A stretch of 64,000 nucleotides of DNA, from positions 28,200 to 92,199 of the forward strand of contig NZ_CAJNKE010000001.1 in NCBI RefSeq assembly GCF_905232215.1, written 5' to 3'. Under the pieces are notes generated by a model, which saw nothing but the letters and a program-made list of their open reading frames with translations, was not told the origin of the DNA and did not search any database. The DNA is from Burkholderia sp. LMG 13014. GTDB lineage: Bacteria; Pseudomonadota; Gammaproteobacteria; Burkholderiales; Burkholderiaceae. Positions 63,906 to 64,000 of the stretch are shown here, piece by piece (position 1 is the first letter of the stretch; each line of letters begins with the position of its first letter). The position numbers and the translations under genes were made by a program.

Positions 63906-63918
63906 GTAACTATGTTAC
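63906..63918. promoter_or_regulatory. palindrome upstream of the TetR gene
   Basis: GTAAC-TAT-GTTAC, a perfect inverted repeat in the divergent gap, 63 bp from the TetR start and 14 bp before the ATG of the gene on the other strand. Typical place for an autoregulatory TetR site. Confidence 0.5.
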
Positions 63919-63932
63919 TCGAAAGTAGGTTC

Positions 63933-64000
63933 ATGGAAAAATCCGTGAAACACCTGTTGGCCGCGATGACCGGGACGTGTTCGGCACGGGCTCCGGCGGC
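63933..64000 (+). CDS. start of a divergent gene, cut by the window end
   Basis: An open frame from ATG at 63933 (MEKSVKHLLAAMTGTCSARA) runs off the window. Too short to identify. It is placed divergently from the TetR gene with the palindrome between them, so it is the probable target. Confidence 0.3.
   Translation, partial: MEKSVKHLLAAMTGTCSARAPA

Noticed and set aside
1..64000. CRISPR arrays, tRNA/rRNA genes, complete insertion sequences and integrases
   Set aside because: None seen by reading; no regularly spaced repeats, no transposase or integrase domain in any credible frame.

Overview
The window looks like chromosomal DNA of a Burkholderia-type betaproteobacterium, probably near the B. 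cepacia complex. It is GC-rich, carries three OpcP/OmpC-type 16-strand porins with typical Burkholderia N-termini, has a Tdi1-type T6SS immunity gene, and is densely packed with catabolic operons. The organism is inferred from gene style, not from a marker gene.

Region 1 (1-8.6 kb) is mixed accessory DNA. It holds the C-terminal part of an AAA-ATPase/TPR protein, a patatin-like lipase, an HD-domain protein, two decayed gene ends (an MFS transporter and an aminoaldehyde dehydrogenase), an orphan solute-binding protein, and a lower-GC pair made of a GAD-like/Tdi1 immunity protein and an unknown protein.

Region 2 (8.6-41.3 kb) is a large aromatic-hydrocarbon catabolic island built on a p-cymene/p-cumate (cym/cmt) plan. 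The upper part has an alcohol dehydrogenase (SDR), an aldehyde dehydrogenase, an AlkB/XylM-type membrane monooxygenase, a membrane protein homologous to styrene oxide isomerase (StyC), a 2Fe-2S reductase and a FadL/TodX channel. Next come two CrtI/protoporphyrinogen-oxidase-like flavoproteins, an unknown six-helix membrane protein and an orphan NorE/NorF-like pair. The lower part is a complete cmt pathway: a four-component p-cumate-type 2,3-dioxygenase, diol dehydrogenase, extradiol dioxygenase, decarboxylase, C-C hydrolase, hydratase, aldolase and acetaldehyde dehydrogenase. A CymR-like TetR repressor is embedded in it. A porin, a class III CoA-transferase and two acyl-CoA dehydrogenases follow. 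Four copies of an inverted repeat matching the known CymR operator pattern (AAACAG...CTGTTT) lie in front of the four candidate transcription units, so these probably form one effector-induced regulon. An AlkS/MalT-type LAL regulator sits at the left edge.

Region 3 (41.8-57.2 kb) starts with a diguanylate cyclase. It then holds a second catabolic cluster: a StyA/StyB-type two-component flavin monooxygenase with an SDR; a ferredoxin and reductase; a PAS histidine kinase; an acetamidase/formamidase; a Rieske oxygenase whose bridging Asp is replaced by Glu; a small unknown protein; a SnoaL-like protein; a porin; an NCS1 permease; and a FixJ-type response regulator. Together these suggest two-component-controlled oxidation of an N-heteroaromatic compound, with indole as one candidate.

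Region 4 (57.6-64 kb) holds a SoxR/MFS efflux pair with a clear SoxR box, a large porin, a DAO-type FAD oxidoreductase and a TetR regulator with a nearby palindrome.

The most notable observations are the StyC-like isomerase inside a cym-type operon, the four-site CymR regulon, a dienelactone-hydrolase-like protein lacking two of its three catalytic residues, and the extra flavoprotein/NorEF block that the classical cym/cmt pathway does not explain.
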